The position numbers were made by a program, and so were the translations under genes. The notes under the pieces are model-generated. The model saw nothing but the letters and a program-made list of their open reading frames with translations. It was not told where the DNA came from and ran no database searches. A stretch of 64,000 nt of DNA, taken from contig NZ_BNAU01000001.1 of assembly GCF_014653945.1 (NCBI RefSeq), positions 1 to 64,000 on the forward strand, read 5' to 3'. Position 1 is the stretch's first letter. Each line of letters starts with the position of its first letter. This DNA comes from Amycolatopsis deserti (GTDB taxonomy: Bacteria; Actinomycetota; Actinomycetes; Mycobacteriales; Pseudonocardiaceae). Below are positions 43,900-51,897 of this stretch, piece after piece.

Positions 43900-45444
43900 A
43901 TGAAGCTGTCACTCGCACGCCGGTGGGCCGCGCTCGCCGGCGTGTTGTCCGTCGCGCTGCTCGCGACCGCGCTCCGAGCGCCGGATCCCGCAACGGCGAC
44001 CGCCGGAACCGTCTGCGCGGACGCCGGGGACCGGTACGAGACCGCGCGCCCCGAGCAGGTGGGGCTCGACCCCGCCACGCTCGGCCACGCGCTCAACCTC
44101 ATGTCGGTGAACGGGTCCGAGACCGTGCAGGTCTACCGGCACAACTGTCTCGTCGGGACGGGGATCTTCGACCCGCTGCTCGGTAACGTCCCGGGCAACA
44201 ACTGGAGCCAGACCAAGACGATCACCGCCCTGCTCGCCGGCCGGGCCGTCACCCTCGGCCGCCTCTCCGTGGACGATCCGATCGGGAAGTACCTGCCAGC
44301 GGGCCTCGGGGACGCGGCGCATCGCGGGGTCACCGTTCGCCAGCTGCTGACCCAGACCAGCGGCGTCCGGGCGAACTGGACGCGCGAGCTGAACCTGGCG
44401 ATGCCCGACCGCGTCCAGGAGTTCCTGTCCCTGCCGTTCGACCACGAGCCGGGCACCTTCTACCGATACTCGCAGACGGGGCCGTCCGTGGTGGCCTATG
44501 TGGTGCAGCGCGCCGTCGGCGAGGACCTCCAGGAGTTCGCCCAGCGCGAGCTCTTCGAGCCGCTCGGCATCCCGCGGGACCGCTGGTTCTGGCTCCGCGA
44601 CCGCAGCGGCAACACCGACGGCTGGTCGAACCTGTTCCTGCCGGGCAACGAGTTCGGGCGCATCGGCCAGCTGCTGGCCAACGACGGCACCTTCCGCGGC
44701 GAGCGGCTGATCGCCGAGAGCTACCTCCGTGAACTGCGCACGCCGAGCCCGGCCAACCCCGGCTACGGCTACCTCACCTGGCTCAACGCCGGCCCGTACT
44801 GGATCACCCCGTCCGCGTTCGCCGCCACCCGCAACCCGGCGCCGATGATCGCCAGCGCACCGGCCGACATGTACTTCTCGTACGGGTTCTTCGGCCAGCA
44901 CGTCTTCGTGATCCCCGGCCTGGACATGGTGGTGACCCGCTCCAGCGGGACGCTCAACTGGCCACCCAGCCGGCTCGACGCGGGCGATCCGCTCACCGCG
45001 GTCGCCCCGGGCCAGACCACTCGCATCGAGTACGAATTCTTCCGCCTGCTGATGCAGTCCGTCGTCACGCCCCGGCAACCCGCCGCGCCACCCTACGTCG
45101 CGCCGAAGCCGGGTGCGGTCGACCCGAGCCTGTTCGTCAGCGTGCCCGACAACCTCGCCGTGGCACAGGTCGGTCCGAACGCGCCAAAGGGCTGCACGAT
45201 CTTCGGGTGCGGCGGAAATCTGGCCGCCGCCGGCACCATCCGGTCCCTGATGGACGTTCCGCGCACCGGATTCCCCGCGCTGACCGCGCTTCCGGCCGGG
45301 ACCACGCAACTGGCACAGCAGGTGCCCGATCTGCTGCCGCGCCTGCTGGACGGCTGGCAGCAGACGGCCCGCATCACGGGTGAGCAGCTTCCGGCCGCGC
45401 TTCCGGCGCTGCTGGCGTCCCTCCAGCAGTCGGTTGGGGGATGA
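43900..45444 (+). CDS. Exported serine hydrolase of the beta-lactamase/PBP-like family
   Basis: 514 residues. A signal peptide (LAGVLSVALLATALRAP) precedes a class C beta-lactamase-type fold with nucleophile motif SxxK as WSQTKT (near residue 102), base motif YSQTG (near residue 188) and a long C-terminal extension. ATG 43900 has GGAGAGG upstream. It is likely an extracellular esterase or amidase acting on the regulon substrate rather than an antibiotic-resistance enzyme (inference from context). Controlled by two TATGAACG-type sites. Confidence 0.88.
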   Translation: MKLSLARRWAALAGVLSVALLATALRAPDPATATAGTVCADAGDRYETARPEQVGLDPATLGHALNLMSVNGSETVQVYRHNCLVGTGIFDPLLGNVPGNNWSQTKTITALLAGRAVTLGRLSVDDPIGKYLPAGLGDAAHRGVTVRQLLTQTSGVRANWTRELNLAMPDRVQEFLSLPFDHEPGTFYRYSQTGPSVVAYVVQRAVGEDLQEFAQRELFEPLGIPRDRWFWLRDRSGNTDGWSNLFLPGNEFGRIGQLLANDGTFRGERLIAESYLRELRTPSPANPGYGYLTWLNAGPYWITPSAFAATRNPAPMIASAPADMYFSYGFFGQHVFVIPGLDMVVTRSSGTLNWPPSRLDAGDPLTAVAPGQTTRIEYEFFRLLMQSVVTPRQPAAPPYVAPKPGAVDPSLFVSVPDNLAVAQVGPNAPKGCTIFGCGGNLAAAGTIRSLMDVPRTGFPALTALPAGTTQLAQQVPDLLPRLLDGWQQTARITGEQLPAALPALLASLQQSVGG

Positions 45445-45487
45445 ACACGGGGCGCACGACGAAGTGCGTGCGAGGAAAGGAAGTCCG

Positions 45488-46705
45488 ATGATCGGTGGTA
45501 GCTGTGCGGAAGAGTTCTCGCGCGTCCGGCAGGAGTTCGAGCGGAACTTCGCCGACCGCGGCGAGGTAGGCGCGTCGGTTTGCGTCATGATCGACGGTGA
45601 ACCGGTGGTGGACCTGTGGGGCGGTGTCGCCGACCGGGAGACCGGCCGCCCGTGGGAGAAGGACACCGCGAGCGTGGTCTTCTCCTGCACCAAGGGGGCG
45701 ACCGCGTTGTGCGCCCACGTGCTCGCCTCCCGCGGGCAGCTGGACCTGGCCGCACCGGTCACGCGCTACTGGCCGGAGTTCGGCCAGTCGGGCAAGGAGG
45801 ACATCACCGTCGGGATGCTCCTGAACCACCAAAGTGGACTTCCGGTGATCAGTGCGCCGTTGCCCGACAGCGCCTTCTTCGACTGGGAGCGGATGATCGC
45901 CGCGCTCGAGGTCGAGAAGCCGTTGTGGGAGCCGGGCAGCAGGCACGGCTACCACGCCCTCACCTTCGGCTGGCTCGTCGGCGAGGTCGTTCACCGCGCG
46001 TCCGGGAAATCACTCGGCGAGTTCTTCCGGGACGAGGTCGCCGGCCCGCTGGGCCTGGACTTCTGGATCGGGTGCCCGGAGGAGGTCGAGCCGCGGCTCG
46101 CACCGATGATCTTCCCCGAGCCCCGCGAGGGCGACGAACCATCGCTCTTCATGACGATGGCGGCCACCGAGCCCGAATCCATCCCCGGCCGGATCTTCGC
46201 CAACTCCGGTGGGTACATGCTGCCCGGACCGACCGGGTTCGACTCGCGGAACGCGCACGCGGCCGAGATCGGCGCCGCGGGCGGGATCAGCAACGCCCGC
46301 GGTCTGGCCGGCATGTACGCGCCGCTCGCCTGCGGTGGCCGTCTCGGCGGGGTGGAGCTGGTGGACCGGCGCGCCCTGGCACGGATGTCGACCACGATGT
46401 CGGCAGGCCACGACGCGACCTTGCTGATCGGCAGCCGGTTCTCCGCCGGCTACTTCCGGTCGATCGACAACCGGCACCGGCCCTACGGTCTGCGCGACAG
46501 CGTCATCCTGTCCCCGGACGCGTTCGGCCACCCCGGTTTCGGCGGCAGCATCGGGTTCGCCTCACCGGCCAACCGCATGTCGTTCGGCTACACGATGAAC
46601 AACATGGGGCCGGGCACCCTTCTCAACGACCGGGGGCAGAGTCTTGTCGACGCCGTGTACCGCTCGCTCGGCTACACCGACGACAGCACCGAGGTGTGGT
46701 GCTGA
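45488..46705 (+). CDS. Cytoplasmic serine hydrolase (class C beta-lactamase/EstB family)
   Basis: 405 residues with no signal peptide. SxxK is SCTK (VVFSCTKGATAL, near residue 65), the second motif is YHALTFG, and GHPGFGGSIGFA takes the place of the KTG motif. These features fit the family VIII esterases. ATG 45488 lies 43 bases after the exported homologue, so they are co-transcribed. It probably hydrolyses the imported ester. Confidence 0.9.
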   Translation: MIGGSCAEEFSRVRQEFERNFADRGEVGASVCVMIDGEPVVDLWGGVADRETGRPWEKDTASVVFSCTKGATALCAHVLASRGQLDLAAPVTRYWPEFGQSGKEDITVGMLLNHQSGLPVISAPLPDSAFFDWERMIAALEVEKPLWEPGSRHGYHALTFGWLVGEVVHRASGKSLGEFFRDEVAGPLGLDFWIGCPEEVEPRLAPMIFPEPREGDEPSLFMTMAATEPESIPGRIFANSGGYMLPGPTGFDSRNAHAAEIGAAGGISNARGLAGMYAPLACGGRLGGVELVDRRALARMSTTMSAGHDATLLIGSRFSAGYFRSIDNRHRPYGLRDSVILSPDAFGHPGFGGSIGFASPANRMSFGYTMNNMGPGTLLNDRGQSLVDAVYRSLGYTDDSTEVWC

Positions 46706-46770
46706 TCGCCGTGCGCCAGGCCACAGATCGCCGCGCCGGCCGGTTCCGGTAAGGTGGGCGACACGGTCAA

Positions 46771-46788
46771 TGTATGAACGATCATACA
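46771..46788. promoter_or_regulatory. Regulon palindrome 3 (TetR autoregulation)
   Basis: TGTATGAACGATCATACA has arms TGTATGA and TCATACA around ACGA. It lies 72 bases upstream of the TetR start, the expected place for self-regulation. Confidence 0.75.
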
Positions 46789-46860
46789 TCCCGGTGGCCG
46801 GGCTCGACGGGCGCGACCACCGGGCGCACGGCCCGAACGCATGGAAGTCGGTGGGAAGCG

Positions 46861-47478
46861 ATGGGGACGCCGGTCAGGTCGCGGAACAGGAACGGGCAGC
46901 ACCCGCGGGTCCGGCTGCAGGAGGCCGGCACGCGCCTGTTCTACAACAAGGGCTTTCACGCGACCTCGGTGCGGGACATCACGGAGGCCTGCGGCCTGAC
47001 CCCCGGCGCGCTCTACAACCACTTCGGCTCCAAGGAAGAGCTGCTGTACTCGATCATCATGGACGGGCACGCCGCGCTCGACCGCTTGCTCGACGCGGTC
47101 CGCACGGACGCGCCCGCGCCGGAGCGGCTGCACGGGTTGATCGAGGCCTTCGTGCTGCACCACACGCGCTACCGCAAGGAAGCCGTCGTGGGCGACGAGT
47201 GGCGCGCGCTCGGCGAGGAGCACCGCGACGAGGTGCGCCGGCTTCGCCTCGGCATTCGGGCCAGGGTTCAGGACGTGATCCGGGACGGTGCCGCCACCGG
47301 GGCGTTCGAACTGCCCAAGGTGCCCAACGGGGACCCCGTGCGGATGGCCGCCACGGCCGCGCTGGACATGTCCTTCCGGGTGGCCGGCTGGTTCAGCCCG
47401 GACGGCCCGGTCTCGGACACCGCGTTCGCGAGTTTCTACGCCGATCTCGTCCTCCGTTCCATCAGCAAGGTTCGCTGA
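46861..47478 (+). CDS. TetR-family regulator of the second catabolic regulon
   Basis: 205 residues from ATG 46861. The helix-turn-helix is at residues about 16-58 (GTRLFYNKGFHATSVRDITEACGL, GALYNHFGSKEELLY), followed by a helical domain of the KstR2/FadR-like length. Its own promoter and four others in 43.7-51.9 kb carry TATGAACGTTCATA-like palindromes. It likely represses them until an acyl-CoA or related intermediate binds (inference). Confidence 0.92.
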   Translation: MGTPVRSRNRNGQHPRVRLQEAGTRLFYNKGFHATSVRDITEACGLTPGALYNHFGSKEELLYSIIMDGHAALDRLLDAVRTDAPAPERLHGLIEAFVLHHTRYRKEAVVGDEWRALGEEHRDEVRRLRLGIRARVQDVIRDGAATGAFELPKVPNGDPVRMAATAALDMSFRVAGWFSPDGPVSDTAFASFYADLVLRSISKVR

Positions 47479-47518
47479 GACCGGTCCCCGGCCTCTTCGC
47501 GAACCGGAGAGGTGATGC

Positions 47519-48484
47519 ATGGCCGTCCACCCGCACCCGATCGTCGACATGTCGGGCATGGTGCTCGACCGCGACTGCTGGCGTGCCTACCTCGGCGGGT
47601 TCGCCGAGTACGCGCCGGACTACTTCCGCCTGTTCGGCCAGCGGCTCGCCTCCACCGCGGGCATCGATCCGCGGGACTTCGCCGCGGCGAGCAAGGATCC
47701 CGGCGCCGCGCTCGACCTGCTCCTGGCGAGCCCGGCGTTCGACTTCGACCTGGACGCCTACGTCGCCCGGCTGGCGGAGGAAGGCGTGCGGTACCAGGTC
47801 CTCCACTCGAGCATGCGGCCGCTGCCGGACGGCCGGATGGTGAGCGACCGGATCGCCGAGTTCGCCGCGCGCCACCCCGACCGCCTGCAGGCGTGGGGGA
47901 GCGTGAACCTCGCCGATCCCGGTGCCGCCATCGCCGAGGTGCGGCGCTGCGTGCTCGAACTCGGCATGCGCGGGGTGTCGGTGACCCACTTCCTGGACGT
48001 CGCCGACCCGTTGTCGGAGGGGGCGCACGAGTTCTACCGGACGGTGAGCGAGCTGGGCGTTCCGCTGTGGCTGCACACCGGGCACAACCTGTCCACGCGG
48101 GTGCCGATGAACTGGTGCACGTGGCGGGAGCTGGACGAGATCGCGCGGCGGCACCCGGACCTGGTGGTGATCGCCGGGCACGGCGGCTGGCCGTGGGTGC
48201 TGGAGATGATGGCGCTGTGCCAGCGGCACCGCAACGTCTACCTGGAGTTCTCCACGCACCGTCCGCGCCACATGGCCCGGCCCGGATCCGGGTGGGAGCC
48301 GTTGCTGCTGCACGGGGCTTCCGCGGTCCGGCACAAGATCCTCTTCGGCGGGATCGAGTGGGTGCACGGCATGACCACCGGCGCGCTCGCCGCGGAAGTC
48401 TCCATGCTGGCGCTCGACGAGCGCACCAAGTGCGCGTGGCTGCACGACAACGGCGCGCGCCTGCTCGACCTGGACCGGAGCTAG
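47519..48484 (+). CDS. Amidohydrolase-2 family protein lacking the usual metal motif
   Basis: 321 residues, TIM-barrel of the ACMSD/amidohydrolase-2 family by HTGHN and GHGGWPWVLEMM. The strand-1 metal motif HxH is replaced by IVDMSGM, and the strand-8 Asp region reads FGGIEWVHG instead of FGSD. It may therefore be metal-free, bind metal differently or be catalytically altered. ATG 47519 follows GAGAGGTG, 40 bases after the TetR gene. Related proteins decarboxylate or hydrolyse cyclic intermediates. Confidence 0.85.
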   Translation: MAVHPHPIVDMSGMVLDRDCWRAYLGGFAEYAPDYFRLFGQRLASTAGIDPRDFAAASKDPGAALDLLLASPAFDFDLDAYVARLAEEGVRYQVLHSSMRPLPDGRMVSDRIAEFAARHPDRLQAWGSVNLADPGAAIAEVRRCVLELGMRGVSVTHFLDVADPLSEGAHEFYRTVSELGVPLWLHTGHNLSTRVPMNWCTWRELDEIARRHPDLVVIAGHGGWPWVLEMMALCQRHRNVYLEFSTHRPRHMARPGSGWEPLLLHGASAVRHKILFGGIEWVHGMTTGALAAEVSMLALDERTKCAWLHDNGARLLDLDRS

Positions 48485-48530
48485 TCCCACCGGGTGTCGC
48501 GGCTTGACCCCGCGGTCCGCCGTCATAAAA

Positions 48531-48542
48531 ATGAACGTTCAT
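48531..48542. promoter_or_regulatory. Regulon palindrome 4
   Basis: ATGAACGTTCAT, a perfect 12-bp palindrome, lies 22 bases before the ATG of the first SDR gene. It is probably an operator for the 48565-50198 pair. Confidence 0.7.
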
Positions 48543-48564
48543 ATATAAGGAAGTGGAGCAACCC

Positions 48565-49308
48565 ATGAACCTCGCAGGACGTGCCGCGCTCGTGACCGGC
48601 GCCGGACGCGGCATCGGCGCGGCGATCGCCGAACGCCTCGCCGCGGACGGGGCCAGCGTCGCGGTGAACGATCTGGACGCCGAGGCCGCCCAGGCCACGG
48701 TCAAGCGCATCCAGGCGGCGGGCGGTGACGGGGTGGCGCTGGCCGGCGACATCGCGGACACCTCCTTCGCCCGTGAGCTGGTCGCCACCGCCGCGGACCG
48801 GTTGGACGGCCTGGCGATCCTGGTCAACAACGCGGGCACCATCCACCGCCTGCCGCTGCGCGAGCAGACCGAACAGCACTGGGACCGGGTCATCGACGTC
48901 AACCTCAAGGCGCCGTTCGTGCTCAGCCAGGCCGCGGCCGACCACCTCGCCGGCTCCGGGCACGGTGCGATCGTCAACATCTGCTCGGTCGCGGTGATCG
49001 GCTTCTTCCGCCAGATCGCCTACGACGCCTCGAAAGGCGGCCTGCTCACGATGACGCGGTCGCTGGCCGTCGAACTCGGCCGGGAAGGGATCCGGGCCAA
49101 CGCGATCGCGCCGGGCTTCATCGACACCGACACCGGGCACGCCGCCGACCTCGGCCGCATCGGGGAGAAGACCGTGGCCACCCTGCCGCTGAGCCGGACC
49201 GGGCAGCCGGACGAGGTCGCGGGCGCCGCGGTCTGGCTGGCCTCGGACGAGGCGCGGTACGTCACGGGCCAGGTGCTGTTCGTCGACGGCGGCTGGGTGC
49301 GGAACTAG
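48565..49308 (+). CDS. Short-chain dehydrogenase/reductase 1 of the regulon
   Basis: 247 residues. TGAGRGIG near residue 11, Asp after strand 2 (VNDLDAE, NAD+-like), NNAG, catalytic YDASK, and a C-terminal FVDGGWVRN. It would oxidise a secondary alcohol or act as a 3-hydroxyacyl-CoA dehydrogenase. ATG 48565 lies right behind the operator. Confidence 0.92.
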   Translation: MNLAGRAALVTGAGRGIGAAIAERLAADGASVAVNDLDAEAAQATVKRIQAAGGDGVALAGDIADTSFARELVATAADRLDGLAILVNNAGTIHRLPLREQTEQHWDRVIDVNLKAPFVLSQAAADHLAGSGHGAIVNICSVAVIGFFRQIAYDASKGGLLTMTRSLAVELGREGIRANAIAPGFIDTDTGHAADLGRIGEKTVATLPLSRTGQPDEVAGAAVWLASDEARYVTGQVLFVDGGWVRN

Positions 49309-49337
49309 ACACGGCAACGGGAAGGGAACCGACGAAC

Positions 49338-50198
49338 ATGGGAAACGCTGACGCTGCACGGCTGGACGGCCGGGTCGCACTGGTGACCGGCGGCGCGTCC
49401 GGCATCGGGCAGGCGACCGCACGGCGCCTGAGCCGGGACGGCGCGACCGTCGTCATCGCCGACATCCACGGCGAGGGCGCCGAAGCCGTCGCCGAGGACA
49501 TCCAGAACGCCGGCGGCCGGGCCGAGGCGGTGCCGTGCGATCAAACCGACCCGGACCAGGTGGCGGCGTTGTTCGACCGGCTGGACCGGTACGACCGGCT
49601 CGACATCTGCGTGGCCAACGCCGGCTGGGGACGGTTCGGGCCGTTCCTGGAGATCCCGGAGAAGACCTGGCGCCGCACGTTCGACATCAACGTGACCGGG
49701 ACGTTCCTCGTGTGCCAGGCCGCGGCGCGCCGGATGGCCGACCTGGGCGACGGGGGAGCGGTGGTGGTGACCTCGTCGTCCGGCGCCGTCGAACCGGTCG
49801 CGCTGTTCAGCGCCTACTGCTCGGCCAAGGCGGCGCTCAACATGATGGTGAAGATCATGGCCTACGAACTGGGCCAGTTCGACATCCGCGTCAACGCGGT
49901 GATGCCGGGCGTGACGGAGACGGCGATGACCGGTGGGCTGCTGGCCACCGGGGCGCGCAGCTACAACGAGGCCGAGTCGCCGCTGGGCAGGCTTGCCAAA
50001 CCCGAGGACATCGCCAGCGCGATCGCCTACCTCGTGTCCGACGACAGCGGTTACGTCAACGGCGCCGCGCTGCTCGTCGATGGCGGTGGCAGCGCGTACA
50101 ACCCGGGCTGGTTCGGCACCGACTTCCGCCGGCGGGGCGAGGCCTCCTGGACACTCCGGCACGAGCAGACGCCCGTCCAGGTCGCCGGAAAAGCCTGA
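49338..50198 (+). CDS. Short-chain dehydrogenase/reductase 2 of the regulon
   Basis: 286 residues, classical SDR: TGGASGIG near residue 16, IADIHGE (NAD+-like), catalytic Ser in TSSSGAV and YCSAK. In the last, the usual Y-x-x-x-K is spread as AYCSAK. The C-terminal extension after LVDGGGSAYN is longer than usual. It lies 29 bases behind SDR 1 in the same operon; the two probably act on successive intermediates. Confidence 0.92.
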   Translation: MGNADAARLDGRVALVTGGASGIGQATARRLSRDGATVVIADIHGEGAEAVAEDIQNAGGRAEAVPCDQTDPDQVAALFDRLDRYDRLDICVANAGWGRFGPFLEIPEKTWRRTFDINVTGTFLVCQAAARRMADLGDGGAVVVTSSSGAVEPVALFSAYCSAKAALNMMVKIMAYELGQFDIRVNAVMPGVTETAMTGGLLATGARSYNEAESPLGRLAKPEDIASAIAYLVSDDSGYVNGAALLVDGGGSAYNPGWFGTDFRRRGEASWTLRHEQTPVQVAGKA

Positions 50199-50263
50199 CG
50201 CAGCAGTAATTCCCGACACGGCCACCCGGGTGCTCGCGGCCCGGCGGCTCCCCAACTGGAGGG

Positions 50264-50593
50264 GTGGCCGCCGCGATCCGCGAGCACCTGGACCGCCCGG
50301 GTGCCGGTGATGAGCTGGTCGACGACGCGCAGCTGAGCGCCGATCCGGCGTTCGTCACCGCGTCGCTGCGGAGGGATCCCGGCCGGCGGTTGTGCGATCC
50401 CGAGGGCATCGCCGCGGCGGTGGCGAACCTGATCAGCCCGGCGTCCGCGATGGTGGACGCCGGGCTGCGGGCCGGCCAAGCCGCCCCGGTGGTGGGCGTG
50501 CCTGCTCAGCCGGTGACCACGAAGCTCACCGCCGTGCTGCAGCTGCCGCCGACGTTGAGGGTCGCGGCGGTGCGCGCCCCCGGCACCTGGTAG
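50264..50593 (+). pseudogene. Possible SDR C-terminal remnant
   Basis: This 307-base gap between convergent genes encodes a plus-strand frame with LCDPEGIAAAVANLISPASAMVDAG, which resembles the PEDIAxAVxxLxSxxS-xVxG end of SDR proteins. It has no cofactor domain, and its tail runs into the antisense of the thiolase gene. It could be a relic of a third SDR or chance coding. Confidence 0.3.
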
Positions 50594-51726
50594 TCGCCGG
50601 CGGTCCCGGTCACCTGCCGGTGGGCGTCCAGCAGCATCCGGACCCCGGTGGCTCCCACCGGGTGCCCGGCGCCGATCAGGCCGCCCGACGGGTTCACCGG
50701 CAGCCGTCCGTCGAAGTCGATGTACCCGCTCTCGACGGCCCGCCAGGCTTCCCCGGGCGCGGTCAGTCCGAAGTGGTCGATCGCCACGTACTCGGTGATC
50801 GTGAAGCAGTCGTGGGTCTCGATCACGTCGAGGTCCTCCGGCCCGCGCACCCCGGCCCGGCCGTAGGCGTCGGTGATCGCCTGCCGGATGTTGGGGAAGA
50901 GGTAGCGCCCCTCGTGCGCGAACTTGGCGCTCAGCGGTAGTGGTGCGGTGTGGTGGCCCCATCCGCTGATCCGGCTGGCCGTGCGATCCGGCGAGCCACG
51001 CAGCCAGGACTCGGTGAACCGGCTGCCGGCCAGCACGATCGCGCTCGCCCCGTCGGTGATCCGGCCGCAGTCGCTCTTGCGGGTGCGGCCGGTCACGATC
51101 GGGTTGGCGATGTCGTCGGCCTCGAAGTGGCCGGGGCCGGCCGTCCAGCCGCGGGTCTGCGCCAGCGGGTTGCGGCGGGCGTTGGTGCGGTTGAGCTCGG
51201 CGATGCGGTTGAGGTGGGTCTGGTCGAGCCCGTACCGGCGGTCCACCTCCTGGCTGATGCGGTCGAAGAGGTGGGGCCAGGGCAGCTCGTCGGCGTCCAG
51301 TTCCTCGGGCGTCCACGCCGCCGATCCGAGGTTGCGCGCCGCCTCCTCGCCCGCGACGTTGCGCATCAGCTCGACTCCGGCGACCAGGACGACGTCGTAC
51401 CGGCCGGCCTCGATCTCCGCCATCGCGGCCAGCGCGGCGGCGCTGCCGGACGCGCAGGCGGCTTCGTGCCGGCTGGTGGGCAGCGTGGCCCAAGCCGGGT
51501 CCAGCATCGGGATCATCGCGCCGAGGTGCGACTGTCCGGCGAAGCGTTCCCCGCCGAAGTTGCCGACGTGGGCGGTCGCGATGTCGGACGGTTCGAGCCC
51601 GGTCGCGCCGAGGCAGTCCCGCACGGCCTGTTCCAGCATGTCGAAGAGCGGGTTGTCGCTCTGTTTGGACCAGTTGACGGCGAAGTCGGTCTGCGCGCCG
51701 CCCAGGACGTGGACTGCGTCGGCCAT
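50506..51726 (-). CDS. Thiolase-superfamily protein (Ltp/SCPx type)
   Basis: 406 residues. The nucleophile is Cys in HEAACASGSAAALAAM (near residue 86), with HDCFTITEY and GGLIGAGHPVGATG, and a second Cys in NVGGSCST. The arrangement is that of lipid-transfer-protein-like thiolases, which thiolytically cleave 3-ketoacyl-CoA or act as retro-aldolases with a DUF35 partner. No DUF35 gene is visible here. ATG 51726 is followed upstream by the 51750 palindrome. Confidence 0.9.
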   Translation of the reverse strand: MADAVHVLGGAQTDFAVNWSKQSDNPLFDMLEQAVRDCLGATGLEPSDIATAHVGNFGGERFAGQSHLGAMIPMLDPAWATLPTSRHEAACASGSAAALAAMAEIEAGRYDVVLVAGVELMRNVAGEEAARNLGSAAWTPEELDADELPWPHLFDRISQEVDRRYGLDQTHLNRIAELNRTNARRNPLAQTRGWTAGPGHFEADDIANPIVTGRTRKSDCGRITDGASAIVLAGSRFTESWLRGSPDRTASRISGWGHHTAPLPLSAKFAHEGRYLFPNIRQAITDAYGRAGVRGPEDLDVIETHDCFTITEYVAIDHFGLTAPGEAWRAVESGYIDFDGRLPVNPSGGLIGAGHPVGATGVRMLLDAHRQVTGTAGDYQVPGARTAATLNVGGSCSTAVSFVVTG

Positions 51727-51749
51727 GGCTTCACTCCTCCTTGATGTGA

Positions 51750-51761
51750 ATGAACGTACAT
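51750..51761. promoter_or_regulatory. Regulon palindrome 5
   Basis: ATGAACGTACAT lies 23 bases upstream of the thiolase start on the minus side of the divergent promoter. It matches the TATGAACGTTCATA core with one change. Confidence 0.65.
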
Positions 51762-51842
51762 GCAATATGACCCTTGTCAGCACGAGAGGCAAGGGCTCCG
51801 GCCTGTTCCGCTCGTCTCTTGACGCACGGGAGGAAAGATGTA

Positions 51843-51856
51843 TATAAACGCTCATA
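51843..51856. promoter_or_regulatory. Regulon palindrome 6
   Basis: TATAAACGCTCATA, inside a longer symmetrical ATGTAT...ATACACAT context, lies upstream of the ABC-importer operon. It differs from the core at two positions. An upstream ATG (51838) lies in it, so the importer gene starts at 51898. Confidence 0.55.
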
Positions 51857-51897
51857 CACATCCTGATTCGGGTGATCCGACGCCAACGGAGGCGCAC

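Noticed and set aside
43900-46705. Antibiotic-resistance beta-lactamases
   Set aside because: The SxxK and Tyr motifs are those of the broad serine-hydrolase family. The C-terminal KTG-type motif is absent or changed and the genes are in a catabolic regulon, so an esterase role is more likely.
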